This document shows, piece after piece, positions 1-10,693 of a DNA stretch of 64,000 bases. The stretch is taken from NCBI GenBank assembly GCA_036501145.1, contig DASYAV010000249.1, forward strand, positions 85,109 to 149,108, given 5' to 3'. Positions within the stretch are counted from its first letter, which is position 1; every line of letters starts with the position of its first letter. The DNA comes from PALSA-505 sp036501145. GTDB taxonomy: Bacteria > Actinomycetota > Actinomycetes > Streptosporangiales > Streptosporangiaceae. The notes beneath the pieces were generated by a model. That model made no database searches. It was not told the origin of the DNA and saw only the letters and a list, made by a program, of their open reading frames with translations. The translations under genes and the position numbers were made by a program.

Positions 1-2440
<2,440 letters not shown>

Positions 2441-2522
2441 TGCACGCTCTCCTCGCGACGCCGCCCGCGGTGGCAGTCCTGGCCGGCGGCTGGTTATTGG
2501 CGGATTTACAGCCTTGCGGAGA

Positions 2523-2581
2523 CTTATTCAAAACTAGACCCTGGCTTTGGCGCTTCTGCGCCGCCTGGCGCTTTGAATAAG
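2523..2581. repeat. 59-bp inverted-repeat element upstream of ppdK
   Basis: The 10-bp arm CTTATTCAAA at 2523-2532 is the exact reverse complement of TTTGAATAAG at 2572-2581. Between them sits a smaller hairpin, GGCGC-TTCT-GCGCC, at 2549-2562. The arms are AT-rich in a GC-rich background. The rest of the 2441-2745 gap shows no gene. It could be a repressor-binding element, the 5' leader structure of ppdK mRNA, or a MITE-like remnant; the sequence does not decide between these. Confidence 0.55.
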
Positions 2582-2745
2582 CCTGCAACGCGACTCTACC
2601 GAGACTGGCCGTCTCCTGCGGACACCGACGGCGAACGCCACGTCTCATGGCGTCCAGGTGCCGGTGGCTGGGAACCTCGCAGGCGCCGGTCACGTCTGAC
2701 ATATGGGGAGCTAGGCCACTATCTGGCCGGGGACTGACGGGGAAG

Positions 2746-4425
2746 ATGACCGAACACGACGCGCCGCCGGTCGTCTTCACGCGGTCCGCGCTGACCGGTG
2801 CGGGCAACCGCACGGCCCCCGGGTGGGCCGTCCTCCTGCGGCTGGCGGCGCATGTCGCCGCCTGGCTGCCCTTTGTCATCGGCACCGTGCGCTCCGCCCA
2901 GCGGGGGTTGCCGGCCGTCGGGGATGGCGCGTCCATCGCGCTCCGCTCCTGGGACACGCTGACCGCGTCCGGCCCGCTGGTCGGGCAGGCAACCGAGTTG
3001 CACAGCGGGGCGTTCGACGCCGGGCCGCTGCAGTACTGGCTGCTGGCGATCCCCGTCCACATGGATCCGCGGCACGGGCTGATGTGGGGCGCGGCGCTGT
3101 GCTGCATCGTCGCCGGTTCGCTGGCGATCGAGGCCGCACGGTCGGCGCTCGGCGCGCTCGGCGGCCTGGTGGCGAGCGGGTTCATCCTCGCGATCGTGGC
3201 CTGGCAGCCGCTGATCGCCGCGCACCCGTTCTGGAACCCATGGTTCGGCGTGATCTTTTTCCTGGCCGCGCTGGCGGCGGCGCTGGCGGTCTTGTCCGGG
3301 CGGCGGCGCTGGTGGCCGGTTCTCGTGGTCACCGCGTCGGTGGCCGCTCAGGCGCACCTGATGTTCATGCTCGCCTCAGCCGCGCTCGTGCTGGTGGCGC
3401 TGGTGGTGGCGCTGGCCGGCACGATACGGGCCAGGGCCGGGTACTGGTGGGCCGTCATCGGGCTGGCGGCAGGCGCGGGCTGCTGGGCCGCCCCGCTGAT
3501 CCAGCAGTTCACCAGCCCTTACCCCAACATCAGCCTGCTCCTGAACACCCTGGGCAAGCAGCAGTCGTCGGGGCCCGCGTTCGGCTTCCGGGCCATCGCC
3601 GCGTCAAGCTGGCATCCGCTGTGGCTGGCCTCGTCCTCGTCACTGGACCATGAGGGCATCGGCAGCAGCATCGGCGGCCGCTCGCCTGCGTTCGGGGTGG
3701 CGGTGCTGGCGGCCACGGCCGTGGCGCTGATCCTCGCGGTCCGCCCGCTGAGGTCGCGGCGGCTGGCGGCGCTGGCCGCGATCAGCCTGCTGACCAGCGG
3801 GGCGGTTCTGGCCACCTACTCAAACGTCCCCGTGCACAACCTCGGCATTGCCACCGAGGACTATCTCCTGGTCGTCCTGCTCCCGGCAGGGCTGCTCGCC
3901 TGGCTCACCGTAGGTTCAGCGGTGGTGCTCGCCGTCCGGCGGGCGGCCGGCTCGGCCCGGGTGGCGCCAGCCCGCACCCCGGCGCGCGGCCAGCCGGGCA
4001 GCGCGGGCAGATCCGCGGCGCGCTGGGGGCTGGCCGCGGTCAGCGGTGTCGCCGTCGCGCTGCTCGGGCTCGGAGCCTGGCAGGTGGCGGCCCGGCAGGT
4101 GCGGATGGCGCCATCCATGGGATCGCCCACGCAAGCGGAGGAGGCCCGTTATGCCACCGCATACATCGAGCGGATGCTCCCCCACCAGCGGGTAGCGCTG
4201 ACGGCCCGGACCCCCGGCGTGGGTTTCGCGAGGAACGTCACCTTGGGTGTGGTGTGGGCGCTGACCGCCGACGGATACGAACCGGTGACGAACCACAGCG
4301 CAGCACGGTACCTGGGGCCGCGGTACCGCTACGCCGGGCGGCCGATGCCCCTGGTCATCGTGACCTTGCGGCAGCAGGGCATGGCCATCCACGTCACCCA
4401 GGCGTCGCTGAGCAAGCTGTCCTGA
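2746..4425 (+). CDS. Polytopic membrane protein, glycosyltransferase-39-like
   Basis: The product is 559 residues with about ten hydrophobic segments (for example around residues 27-45, 100-150, 165-200 and 210-240), a long periplasmic-type loop and a C-terminal soluble tail after the last membrane segment (about residue 450). The first loop contains a GPLQYWLLAIP segment close to the FDAGPL stretch. This resembles the first extracytoplasmic loop of GT-C/GT39-type lipid-linked sugar transferases and related actinobacterial membrane proteins. A catalytic acidic pair is not obvious. The start at ATG 2746 is chosen because it follows GGGGAAG and gives a short polar N-terminus; longer in-frame starts read into the ppdK upstream region. 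It is transcribed away from ppdK. Function is inferred from topology and one loop motif only. Confidence 0.6.
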   Translation: MTEHDAPPVVFTRSALTGAGNRTAPGWAVLLRLAAHVAAWLPFVIGTVRSAQRGLPAVGDGASIALRSWDTLTASGPLVGQATELHSGAFDAGPLQYWLLAIPVHMDPRHGLMWGAALCCIVAGSLAIEAARSALGALGGLVASGFILAIVAWQPLIAAHPFWNPWFGVIFFLAALAAALAVLSGRRRWWPVLVVTASVAAQAHLMFMLASAALVLVALVVALAGTIRARAGYWWAVIGLAAGAGCWAAPLIQQFTSPYPNISLLLNTLGKQQSSGPAFGFRAIAASSWHPLWLASSSSLDHEGIGSSIGGRSPAFGVAVLAATAVALILAVRPLRSRRLAALAAISLLTSGAVLATYSNVPVHNLGIATEDYLLVVLLPAGLLAWLTVGSAVVLAVRRAAGSARVAPARTPARGQPGSAGRSAARWGLAAVSGVAVALLGLGAWQVAARQVRMAPSMGSPTQAEEARYATAYIERMLPHQRVALTARTPGVGFARNVTLGVVWALTADGYEPVTNHSAARYLGPRYRYAGRPMPLVIVTLRQQGMAIHVTQASLSKLS

Positions 4426-4514
4426 CCCGCGCCGCCCGCCGCCGCCCCGGCCGCCGGCTGCTCTCCCGGCCCGGGCAATATGGGACCCGGATGTCAACCG
4501 GCAGGGAGGCAGGC

Positions 4515-5360
4515 GTGTCGGAACTGGTGATCGGATTGCTTCATCCCGGCGAGATGGGAGCCGCGGTCGGCGCCCAGCTGACCGCGCTCGGCCACCCGGT
4601 CTGCTGGGCCTCGCAGGGCCGGGGCCCGGACACCGCGGCCCGGGCCGAGGCGGCCGGGCTGTCCGACGTGAGCAGCGCCGCGGAGGTGGCCCGCCGCAGC
4701 GGCGTCATCGTGTCGGTCTGCCCGCCGCACGCCGCGGCGCCGACCGCGCAGGCCGTCGCCGCGGCCGGGTTCCGCGGGCTGTTCGTGGACGCGAACGCGA
4801 TCTCCCCCGCGTCGTCGCGGGCGCTCGGTGAGGTCATGGCCGCCGCCGGGGCGGACTACGTGGACGGCGGGATCATCGGCCTGACACCCACCGCGGAGCG
4901 GGTCACCCGGCTGTACCTGTCCGGCCCCCGGGCGGCGGAGGTGGCCGCTCTGTTCGCCGGGACGCAACTGGAAGCCAAGGTGGTCGACGGCCGGCCCGGC
5001 GCGGCGTCGGCGGTCAAGATGGCCTACGCGGCCTGGACCAAGGGCACCGCCGCGCTGCTGCTGGCGGCCCGCGCGCTGGCCAGCGCCGAGGGTGTGCAGG
5101 ACGCGTTGCTGGCCGAGTGGGAGTTCTCCCAGCCCGCACTGGCCGAGCGGACCCGCAGCGCGGCCCGCTCGGCGGCGGTCAAGGGCTGGCGGTGGGTGGC
5201 GGAGATGGAGGAAATCGGGCAGAGCATGGACGCGGCGGGCCTGCCGGCCGGCTTCGGCGAAGCGGCGGCCGAGGTGTACCGGCGCCAGCGCCGCGCCGGA
5301 TCCGCGGACTCGCCCACGCCCACGGAGGTCGTCGCCGCCCTGCTGCGCGCCCGCGCCTGA
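4515..5360 (+). CDS. NAD(P)-dependent oxidoreductase, 6-phosphogluconate dehydrogenase-like (DUF1932)
   Basis: The product has 281 residues. The N-terminal Rossmann fold begins VIGLLHPGEMGAAVGAQL, a Gly-rich dinucleotide loop of the beta-hydroxyacid dehydrogenase type. It is followed by VSVCPPHAAAP and VDANAISP segments typical of this superfamily. The C-terminal helical half, with VKMAYAAWTKGTAALL, resembles DUF1932; in that family the conserved lysine on this helix is catalytic. GTG 4515 is preferred over the in-frame ATG 4491 because GGGAGG lies 6-10 nt before it and the Rossmann strand starts directly after. The substrate is unknown. It lies downstream of the membrane protein on the same strand with an 89-bp gap. 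Confidence 0.8.
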   Translation: MSELVIGLLHPGEMGAAVGAQLTALGHPVCWASQGRGPDTAARAEAAGLSDVSSAAEVARRSGVIVSVCPPHAAAPTAQAVAAAGFRGLFVDANAISPASSRALGEVMAAAGADYVDGGIIGLTPTAERVTRLYLSGPRAAEVAALFAGTQLEAKVVDGRPGAASAVKMAYAAWTKGTAALLLAARALASAEGVQDALLAEWEFSQPALAERTRSAARSAAVKGWRWVAEMEEIGQSMDAAGLPAGFGEAAAEVYRRQRRAGSADSPTPTEVVAALLRARA

Positions 5361-5367
5361 CGCGCTG

Positions 5368-5425
5368 TTCGCCTGGCCGACAGACGCCCGACGGCATTCG
5401 CCTGGCCGGAGAGACACCCGACGGC
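5368..5425. repeat. Imperfect 28/29-bp tandem duplication between convergent genes
   Basis: TTCGCCTGGCCG at 5368 recurs at 5397. The two copies (5368-5395 and 5397-5425) both end CCCGACGGC and differ by a few substitutions and one inserted base. The repeat fills the gap between the oxidoreductase stop and the convergent hydrolase stop. Confidence 0.8.
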
Positions 5426-5427
5426 TG

Positions 5428-6291
5428 TCAGGGCACCGGCGCCGGGACGAAGCCGGCGATGGCCCCGGCCACCGCGGCCGGGTTGTCTACCGGGACCCAG
5501 GTCTTGGCTCCGGGCACGGGCACCAGCGTGGCATGCGGGAACTCCGACGCCAGCCGCTCGGCGTGCGCCATCGGGAAGTAGCGGCACGCGTCGCCCCAGA
5601 CCAGCAGCACCGGCCGGTCGAACTGCGGGATGGCGCCGGCCGCATCGACCAGAAGCTGCTGGTGCAGCCCGCCCCAGGCCGCGACGAAGTCGCCGGTCAC
5701 CCGCCGGTCACGCAGTCCCGGCGTGAAGAACGACGCGGCGCGCTCGGCGTCCAGCCCGCGTGCGGATACCGCGGCGGTGCCGCGGCGGCGGACGGCCGCC
5801 CACCGGGCCTGCGCCTGGAACTGCAACTGGATCAGCTCCCGGGCCAGCCACGGGAGCCTGCGGGCGAGCGTCGCCGTCTTCAGCAGCGAATCCGGCGGGA
5901 ACTGGTCGTAGTTGTCGCAGTTCGTCAGGACCAGGCGGCGAATCCGCCCGAGCGCGGGGTGGCCGCTGGCCAGCGAGAGCAGCAGCAGTCCGCCGGCCGT
6001 GTCGTTGGCGACCACCGTGGCGTCGTCCAGCCCGAGCAGCTCCAGGCAGTCGGGCAGCAGCCGGGCCAGCGAGCCGGGTGACATGTCCGCCCCCGGCGAC
6101 ATCGGCCACGGATGCGCGCCCAGCGGCAGGTCGATGGTGATGCAGCGGTAGCGGTCTTCGAGCGCCGCGACGACATCCCGCCACAGATCGTGATTCGCCA
6201 GCGCGCCGGAGAAGAAGACGAGCGCCGGCCCCTGGCCGGACGACTGCCAGGCCAGCGGCCCCAGCCGGGTTTCCAGTCGTTGGGATTCCAT
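5428..6291 (-). CDS. Alpha/beta-fold hydrolase with atypical catalytic residues
   Basis: The product has 287 residues and the alpha/beta-hydrolase pattern: LVFFSGALANHDLW (oxyanion-loop region, about 25-37), ITIDLPLGAHP (51-61) and a nucleophile elbow VVANDTAGG (93-101). The elbow carries Asp97 where most esterases carry serine, which is the arrangement of haloalkane dehalogenase and epoxide-hydrolase relatives. In the C-terminal region, the usual GxxH...P segment reads PGAKTWVPVDNP, so the catalytic histidine position appears to be threonine. ATG 6291 is chosen because homology starts there; an upstream ATG at 6309 is possible, and neither has a good ribosome site. Substrate and activity are unknown. 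It is downstream of, and on the same strand as, the TetR gene. Confidence 0.75.
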   Translation of the reverse strand: MESQRLETRLGPLAWQSSGQGPALVFFSGALANHDLWRDVVAALEDRYRCITIDLPLGAHPWPMSPGADMSPGSLARLLPDCLELLGLDDATVVANDTAGGLLLLSLASGHPALGRIRRLVLTNCDNYDQFPPDSLLKTATLARRLPWLARELIQLQFQAQARWAAVRRRGTAAVSARGLDAERAASFFTPGLRDRRVTGDFVAAWGGLHQQLLVDAAGAIPQFDRPVLLVWGDACRYFPMAHAERLASEFPHATLVPVPGAKTWVPVDNPAAVAGAIAGFVPAPVP

Positions 6292-6410
6292 GGGTATAAA
6301 ACATAGCATCAATATGTTGGCAGCGAAAGAACCGGGGATGGCGGAAGGGAGTACCGGCAGATGCCTGGGTAACCCGGCGTGGCTAAGACGGCCCGGCCGT
6401 CCGGCCAGAT

Positions 6411-7046
6411 CTACCGGCTCTGGCCCGGCGCCAGGCCGCGCAGCATCACGTCGATGGCCTGCCCGAGCGCTGCCCTGGTCGCGGCGGGGTCGCTGGCGTA
6501 AGCGATCCGCAGGCCGCCCAGCCACGCCAGGCCGCGGACCAGGTAAGCGAGCAGGTCTGGGTCGAGGCCGGTGACCTGGCCGCGCGCGGCCGACGCGGCG
6601 ATGAACGACCGCAGGCCCACGTGGCCGGGCTGCTGGTCGACCGAGCCCTCGCCCTCGGGCCCGAGCACGGCCGGCCCGTCGACCAGCACGATCCGCCGCA
6701 GCTCGGTGTCCAGCGCGGCGTCCAGGTAGGCGTTGACCCGGGCCACGATCTGGTCAACCGGCGCCGCCGCCGGGTCCGCGGCCTCATCCGCGCGCGCCTC
6801 CGCCTCGGCCTCGGCCTGCATGAACACGGTGCGGAACAGCGCTTCCTTGCCGGCGAAGTGGTGGTACACCGCGCCCTTGGTGACCCGGGCGGTGGCCGCG
6901 ATCTCGTCCACCGACGTCTGCGCGTAGCCGTTCCTGCCGAACAACGAGCGGGCGGCGGCGAGCACGGCACGCCGGGTGGCCTCGGCGTGCTCGGACCGCA
7001 GCGTGGCCGGCGGCTCGCCGCCGCCTGTCGTCGCTCCGCTCGGCAT
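6411..7046 (-). CDS. TetR-family transcriptional repressor
   Basis: The product has 211 residues. The N-terminal DNA-binding domain (about 21-70) contains VLAAARSLFGRNGYAQTSVDEIAATARVTKGAVYHHF, with the canonical recognition helix TKGAVYHHF. The C-terminal ligand/dimer domain is helical and variable. The gene is divergent from an ABC-2 exporter. A perfect inverted repeat lies in the shared 173-bp gap (7091-7112), so autorepression and control of the exporter are likely. The effector is probably a substrate of the exporter, but this is inference. Confidence 0.92.
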   Translation of the reverse strand: MPSGATTGGGEPPATLRSEHAEATRRAVLAAARSLFGRNGYAQTSVDEIAATARVTKGAVYHHFAGKEALFRTVFMQAEAEAEARADEAADPAAAPVDQIVARVNAYLDAALDTELRRIVLVDGPAVLGPEGEGSVDQQPGHVGLRSFIAASAARGQVTGLDPDLLAYLVRGLAWLGGLRIAYASDPAATRAALGQAIDVMLRGLAPGQSR

Positions 7047-7090
7047 CCGGACAGTATGGCATCGCAGGCCAGGCGGGCTGCCGATTCGCT

Positions 7091-7112
7091 TGTCAGGGCT
7101 GGATCCCTGACA
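7091..7112. promoter_or_regulatory. Candidate TetR operator
   Basis: The 8-bp arms TGTCAGGG (7091-7098) and CCCTGACA (7105-7112) are a perfect inverted repeat around a 6-bp centre. It lies 45 bp upstream of the TetR start and 108 bp upstream of the ABC ATPase start. A TTGTCA -35-like hexamer for the rightward transcript overlaps the left arm (7090-7095), so bound repressor would block it. Confidence 0.65.
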
Positions 7113-7142
7113 GATGTCATGCGGGCCTCAGGAGGTACGGCA

Positions 7143-7220
7143 CTGCCGCCGGCACCCCGCCAGATGGTGACATTCATACACCGGGCCGCCAGGGCCGGCA
7201 CCGATGTGAAGGGAACCTGA
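7143..7220 (+). other. Possible short leader ORF coupled to the ABC ATPase gene
   Basis: A consensus AGGAGGT at 7130-7136 sits too far (83 nt) from the ABC start to serve it. It is 6 nt before an in-frame CTG at 7143, and the same frame has ATG at 7164 and runs to a TGA at 7218-7220 whose last base is the first base of the ABC ATG. This would give a 25- or 18-residue leader peptide with stop-start coupling. A non-functional chance SD is the alternative. Confidence 0.25.
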
Positions 7221-8176
7221 TGACTCAACGGGGAACAGTGCAGCACGGGGCGCCCGTGGTGTCGTTCGGCAACGTCAGCAAGGTCTACGGCGAGGTGCGC
7301 GCCGTAGACGGGCTGTCCCTGGAACTGCGCCATGGCGAGACCGTGGCCTTCCTCGGGCCGAACGGGGCGGGCAAGTCGACGTCGCTGGACATGATGCTCG
7401 CGCTCCGCAAGCCGACCTCGGGGCAGATCCGGATGTTCGGCACCGACCCGTACGCGGCCGTGAAGTCCGGCCGGGTGGGCGCGATGCTGCAGTCCGGTGG
7501 GCTGATGCCGGAAGTGACCGTGGCCGAACTGGTCGGCCTGATGGCCCAGGTCCACCCCCGGCCGCTGCCGGTCGGCGAGACGCTCAAGCGGGCCGGCATC
7601 GCCGACCTGGCCGACCGGCGGGTGGACCGGCTGTCCGGCGGCCAGACCCAGCGGGTCCGGTTCGCGCTGGCCATCGCCGGCGAGTGCGACCTGATCGTGC
7701 TGGACGAGCCGACCACGGCGATGGACGTGGAGAGCCGGCAGATGTTCTGGGCCAACATGCACGCCGAGGTGGCGGAGGGCCACACGCTGCTGTTCGCCAC
7801 GCACTACCTGGAGGAGGCCGACCAGGCCGCCGACCGGATCCTGGTCATCAACAAGGGCCGGCTGCTGGCCGACGGCACCCCGGCCGAGATCAAGCAGCGG
7901 GCCGGGGCCAAGCGCATCTCGTTCCGTCTCGACTCGGTGGACGAGCCGTTCCTGCTGGGCCTGCCCGCACTGGTGAACCTGGAGATCCGGCGCGACCAGG
8001 TCCACCTGCAGACATCCGACTCCGACCGGACGCTGTACGCGCTGCTCGACGCCGGCTACCGGCCACGGGAGATCGAGGTGTCCAGCCTCGGCCTGGAACA
8101 GGCGTTCCTGGCCATCACCGCAGAAGACGACAACCGCGGCGCCGGCGCCGCGCAGGCAAAGGAGACGGTCCGATGA
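7220..8176 (+). CDS. ABC-2 exporter ATP-binding subunit
   Basis: The product has 318 residues with all ABC ATPase motifs. Walker A is GPNGAGKST (about 48-56), the Q-loop region is MLQSGG, the signature is RLSGGQTQRVRFALA, Walker B is LIVLDEPTTAMD and the switch histidine is in FATHYLEE. A C-terminal extension of about 85 residues follows, as in drug or lantibiotic exporters of the DrrA/CcmA/BcrA type. The start ATG follows GAAGGGA at 7207. The stop overlaps the permease start (ATGA). With the TetR gene and operator next door, the set looks like an inducible efflux system for a drug or lipid-like compound. The substrate cannot be told from sequence. Confidence 0.94.
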   Translation: MTQRGTVQHGAPVVSFGNVSKVYGEVRAVDGLSLELRHGETVAFLGPNGAGKSTSLDMMLALRKPTSGQIRMFGTDPYAAVKSGRVGAMLQSGGLMPEVTVAELVGLMAQVHPRPLPVGETLKRAGIADLADRRVDRLSGGQTQRVRFALAIAGECDLIVLDEPTTAMDVESRQMFWANMHAEVAEGHTLLFATHYLEEADQAADRILVINKGRLLADGTPAEIKQRAGAKRISFRLDSVDEPFLLGLPALVNLEIRRDQVHLQTSDSDRTLYALLDAGYRPREIEVSSLGLEQAFLAITAEDDNRGAGAAQAKETVR

Positions 8177-8898
8177 CCGGGACGCTGACGCTGACCAGGC
8201 TGGAGATCAAGCGGGTACTGCGGAACAGGCGCTACCTGCTGATGACGCTCGCGCTGCCGGTCGCGCTGTACTTGTGCTTCGGGCGTTCGAAGTCGCTGGC
8301 CTACGGCGTGGACTTCAAGGAGTTCTACATGATCGCGATGGCCTCGATCGGGGCCTTCAGCGGCGCGCTCAACGGCAACTCCATGCGCATCTCACAAGAG
8401 CGCAAGGACGGCTGGATCAGGCAGCTGCGGATCAGCTCGCTGCCGGCCAGCGGGTACGTGGTCGCGAAGATCATCGCATCCATGATCATCTCGGTAGCCT
8501 CGGTGGCCCTGGTGCTGCTGCTCGGCCGGCTGTACGGCGGCGTGCACATGCCGGTGTGGGAGTGGATCGCCGTCGGGGGCGCGATCTGGATCGGCGCGAT
8601 GACGTTCGCCGCCCTGGCCGTCGCCATCGGCTACCGCTTCATGCCCGACACCGTGCAGCCCGTCACCATGCTCATCTACCTCGGCATGTCCCTGCTCGGC
8701 GGCCTGTGGTTCCCGGTGTCGGGGACCCTCGGGACGGTCGCCAAGGCGCTGCCCACCTACCAGATCACCAGGATCGGCACCGACGTCATCACCCAGGGCA
8801 CGATCTCGGCAGGCCGGGTCGGGATCATCCTCGCCTGGCTGGCGGGCTTCGTCGCACTGGCCGCGATCTCGGTGCGCAGCACCGCGGAGAAGATCTGA
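8173..8898 (+). CDS. ABC-2 exporter permease subunit
   Basis: The product has 241 residues with about six membrane segments. It starts with the N-terminal amphipathic segment LTRLEIKRVLRNRRYLL, common in ABC2_membrane proteins. The cytoplasmic loop RISQERKDGWIRQLRISSLPASGYVVAKI matches the coupling-helix region of the family. The ATG overlaps the ATPase stop by 4 nt, so the two subunits are translationally coupled. A strong hairpin follows 20 nt after the stop. Confidence 0.92.
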   Translation: MTGTLTLTRLEIKRVLRNRRYLLMTLALPVALYLCFGRSKSLAYGVDFKEFYMIAMASIGAFSGALNGNSMRISQERKDGWIRQLRISSLPASGYVVAKIIASMIISVASVALVLLLGRLYGGVHMPVWEWIAVGGAIWIGAMTFAALAVAIGYRFMPDTVQPVTMLIYLGMSLLGGLWFPVSGTLGTVAKALPTYQITRIGTDVITQGTISAGRVGIILAWLAGFVALAAISVRSTAEKI

Positions 8899-8918
8899 CC
8901 CGCCGGGCGCAGCCAGGC

Positions 8919-8948
8919 GGGGCCGGTGTGCGGGGGCGCACCGGCCCC
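8919..8948 (+). terminator. Hairpin terminator after the ABC exporter
   Basis: GGGGCCGGTG (8919-8928) pairs perfectly with CACCGGCCCC (8939-8948). One further G-U and one G-C pair give a 12-bp stem and a 6-nt loop. No U-tract follows, as is common in high-GC actinomycetes. Confidence 0.7.
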
Positions 8949-9304
8949 GCACCGGCCGTCTACGGCAGGCTCGTCGGTACCGGCCCTGCCGATGCCTGGG
9001 CCAGCGGGAACGAATCGTTCTGCCCCGCCACAAGGTTATCGGCACTGGTCTGGCTAGCCGCGAAACATTGGCTGTTTATAGTCGTGACCGCGTCCGCGGG
9101 ACTAACTCCACCCGCCAGCGTTACCGAGAGGCTGACTGTCCCGTCTGAGGCGGCCCGCCCAGTTGCGCTACCAGTCCTCGCAAATTCGCGAGATCAGCGC
9201 CGACCAGCCCCCTCGTCTTCACCCCGCCACGGGTCAGGAAGTCCCGTAGATACGTTACGTTGACTTACCCGGGGCCGAAATTTTACCATCCGGAAACGCG
9301 GCGG
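8949..9304. other. Convergent intergenic region without a recognisable gene
   Basis: This region lies between the exporter and glyS stop codons. I see no credible coding frame, RNA gene or mobile-element end. A 5-bp inverted repeat (CTCGC/GCGAG) occurs near 9177-9192, and base composition is lower in GC than the flanks near 9245-9300. Confidence 0.5.
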
Positions 9305-10693
9305 TCAGCAGCCGCGCAGCCGTTCCGAAAGGTAGGATTCGAGGCTGTCGATGCCGATGCGCTCCTGCTTCATGGAGTCGCGCTCGCGCACCGTCACGGC
9401 CTGGTCGTCCAGCGTGTCGAAGTCGACCGTCACGCAGTACGGGGTGCCGATCTCGTCCTGGCGGCGGTACCTGCGGCCGATGGCGCTGGCGTCGTCGAAC
9501 TCGGTGTTCCACCGCTGCCGCAGGCTGGCCGCGATGGCGCGGGCCTTGGGTGACAGGTCCGCGTTGCGGGACAACGGCAGCACCGCCACCTTGACCGGCG
9601 CGATCCGCGGGTCGAGCCGCAGCACGGTCCGCTTCTCCAGGTTGCCCTTGGCGTCGGGCGCCTCGTCCTCGGCGTAGCCGTCGAGCAGCATGACAAGCAT
9701 GGTGCGGTCCACACCGACGGCGGGCTCGATGACGTAGGGCACGTACCTTTCGCCGGATTCCGGGTCGAGGTAGGACATGTCCACGCCGGACGCCTCGCCG
9801 TGCGTGGTCAGGTCGAAGTCGGTCCGGTTGGCGATGCCCTCCAGCTCACCCCACTCGCTGCCGGGAAACCCGTAGTGGTACTCGATGTCCACGGTGCGCT
9901 TGGAGTAGTGCGACCGCTTGTCCGCCGGGTGCTCGTACAGCCGCAGGTTGTCCCGGCTGACCCCGAGGTCGATGTGCCAGTTGAGCCGGGTTTCGATCCA
10001 CCGCTCGTGCCACTCCTCGTCGGTGCCCGGCTTGACGAAGAACTCCATCTCCATCTGCTCGAACTCGCGGGTGCGGAAGATGAAGTTGCCCGGGGTGATC
10101 TCGTTGCGGAACGACTTGCCGATCTGGCCGATGCCGAACGGGATCTTCCGGCGGGAGGTCTGCAGCACGTTGCGGTAGTTGATGAAGATGCCCTGCGCGG
10201 TCTCCGGCCGCAGGTAGGCCAGCCCGGAGTCGTCCTCCACAGCGCCCAGGTAGGTGCGCAGCATCCCGTTGAACATCCGCGGCTCGGCGAAGGCGCCCCT
10301 GGTGCCGCAGTTCGGGCAGGCGATGTCGGCCAGGCCGTGCTCCGGAGGGTGGCCGTGCTTGTCCGCGTAGGCCTCTTCGAGGTGGTCGGCGCGGAACCGC
10401 TTGTGGCAGGACATGCACTCGGTCAGCGGCTCGACGAACTCGGTGACGTGACCGCTGGCCTCCCAGACCTCGCGGGCGAGGATCACGCTGGAGTCGAGGC
10501 CGACGATGTCCTCACGCTCGGTCACCATCGACCGCCACCACTGGCGCTTGATGTTGTTCTTCATCTCGACGCCGAGCGGACCGTAATCCCAGGACGCGCG
10601 CAGTCCTCCGTAGATCTCGCTGGACGGGTACACGAAACCCCGTCGTTTGGAGAGGCTGACCAGGGTGTCCATGCGGTCGGTACGTCGGGCCAT
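9305..10693 (-). CDS. glyS: Glycyl-tRNA synthetase, dimeric eukaryote-like type
   Basis: The product has 462 residues, the usual length for the alpha-2 GlyRS. It begins with the class II catalytic core (LSKRRGFVYPSSEIYGGLRASWDYGPLG). Two CxxC pairs, CMSCHK and CPNCGTRG, form the metal-binding insertion. Motif 2 follows in the FRNEITPGNFIFRTREFEQMEMEFF segment, motif 3 in VIEPAVGVDRTML, and a C-terminal anticodon-binding domain starts at about 365 (IAPVKVAVLPL). ATG 10693 is preferred to ATG 10705 because GGAG lies 7 nt upstream of it. The enzyme charges tRNA-Gly in the cytoplasm. No T-box or tRNA lies nearby. Confidence 0.97.
   Translation of the reverse strand: MARRTDRMDTLVSLSKRRGFVYPSSEIYGGLRASWDYGPLGVEMKNNIKRQWWRSMVTEREDIVGLDSSVILAREVWEASGHVTEFVEPLTECMSCHKRFRADHLEEAYADKHGHPPEHGLADIACPNCGTRGAFAEPRMFNGMLRTYLGAVEDDSGLAYLRPETAQGIFINYRNVLQTSRRKIPFGIGQIGKSFRNEITPGNFIFRTREFEQMEMEFFVKPGTDEEWHERWIETRLNWHIDLGVSRDNLRLYEHPADKRSHYSKRTVDIEYHYGFPGSEWGELEGIANRTDFDLTTHGEASGVDMSYLDPESGERYVPYVIEPAVGVDRTMLVMLLDGYAEDEAPDAKGNLEKRTVLRLDPRIAPVKVAVLPLSRNADLSPKARAIAASLRQRWNTEFDDASAIGRRYRRQDEIGTPYCVTVDFDTLDDQAVTVRERDSMKQERIGIDSLESYLSERLRGC

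Noticed and set aside
8949..9304. A tRNA or riboswitch in the gap before glyS
   Set aside because: No cloverleaf, T-box or CCA end is seen, and the gap lies at the 3' side of glyS.
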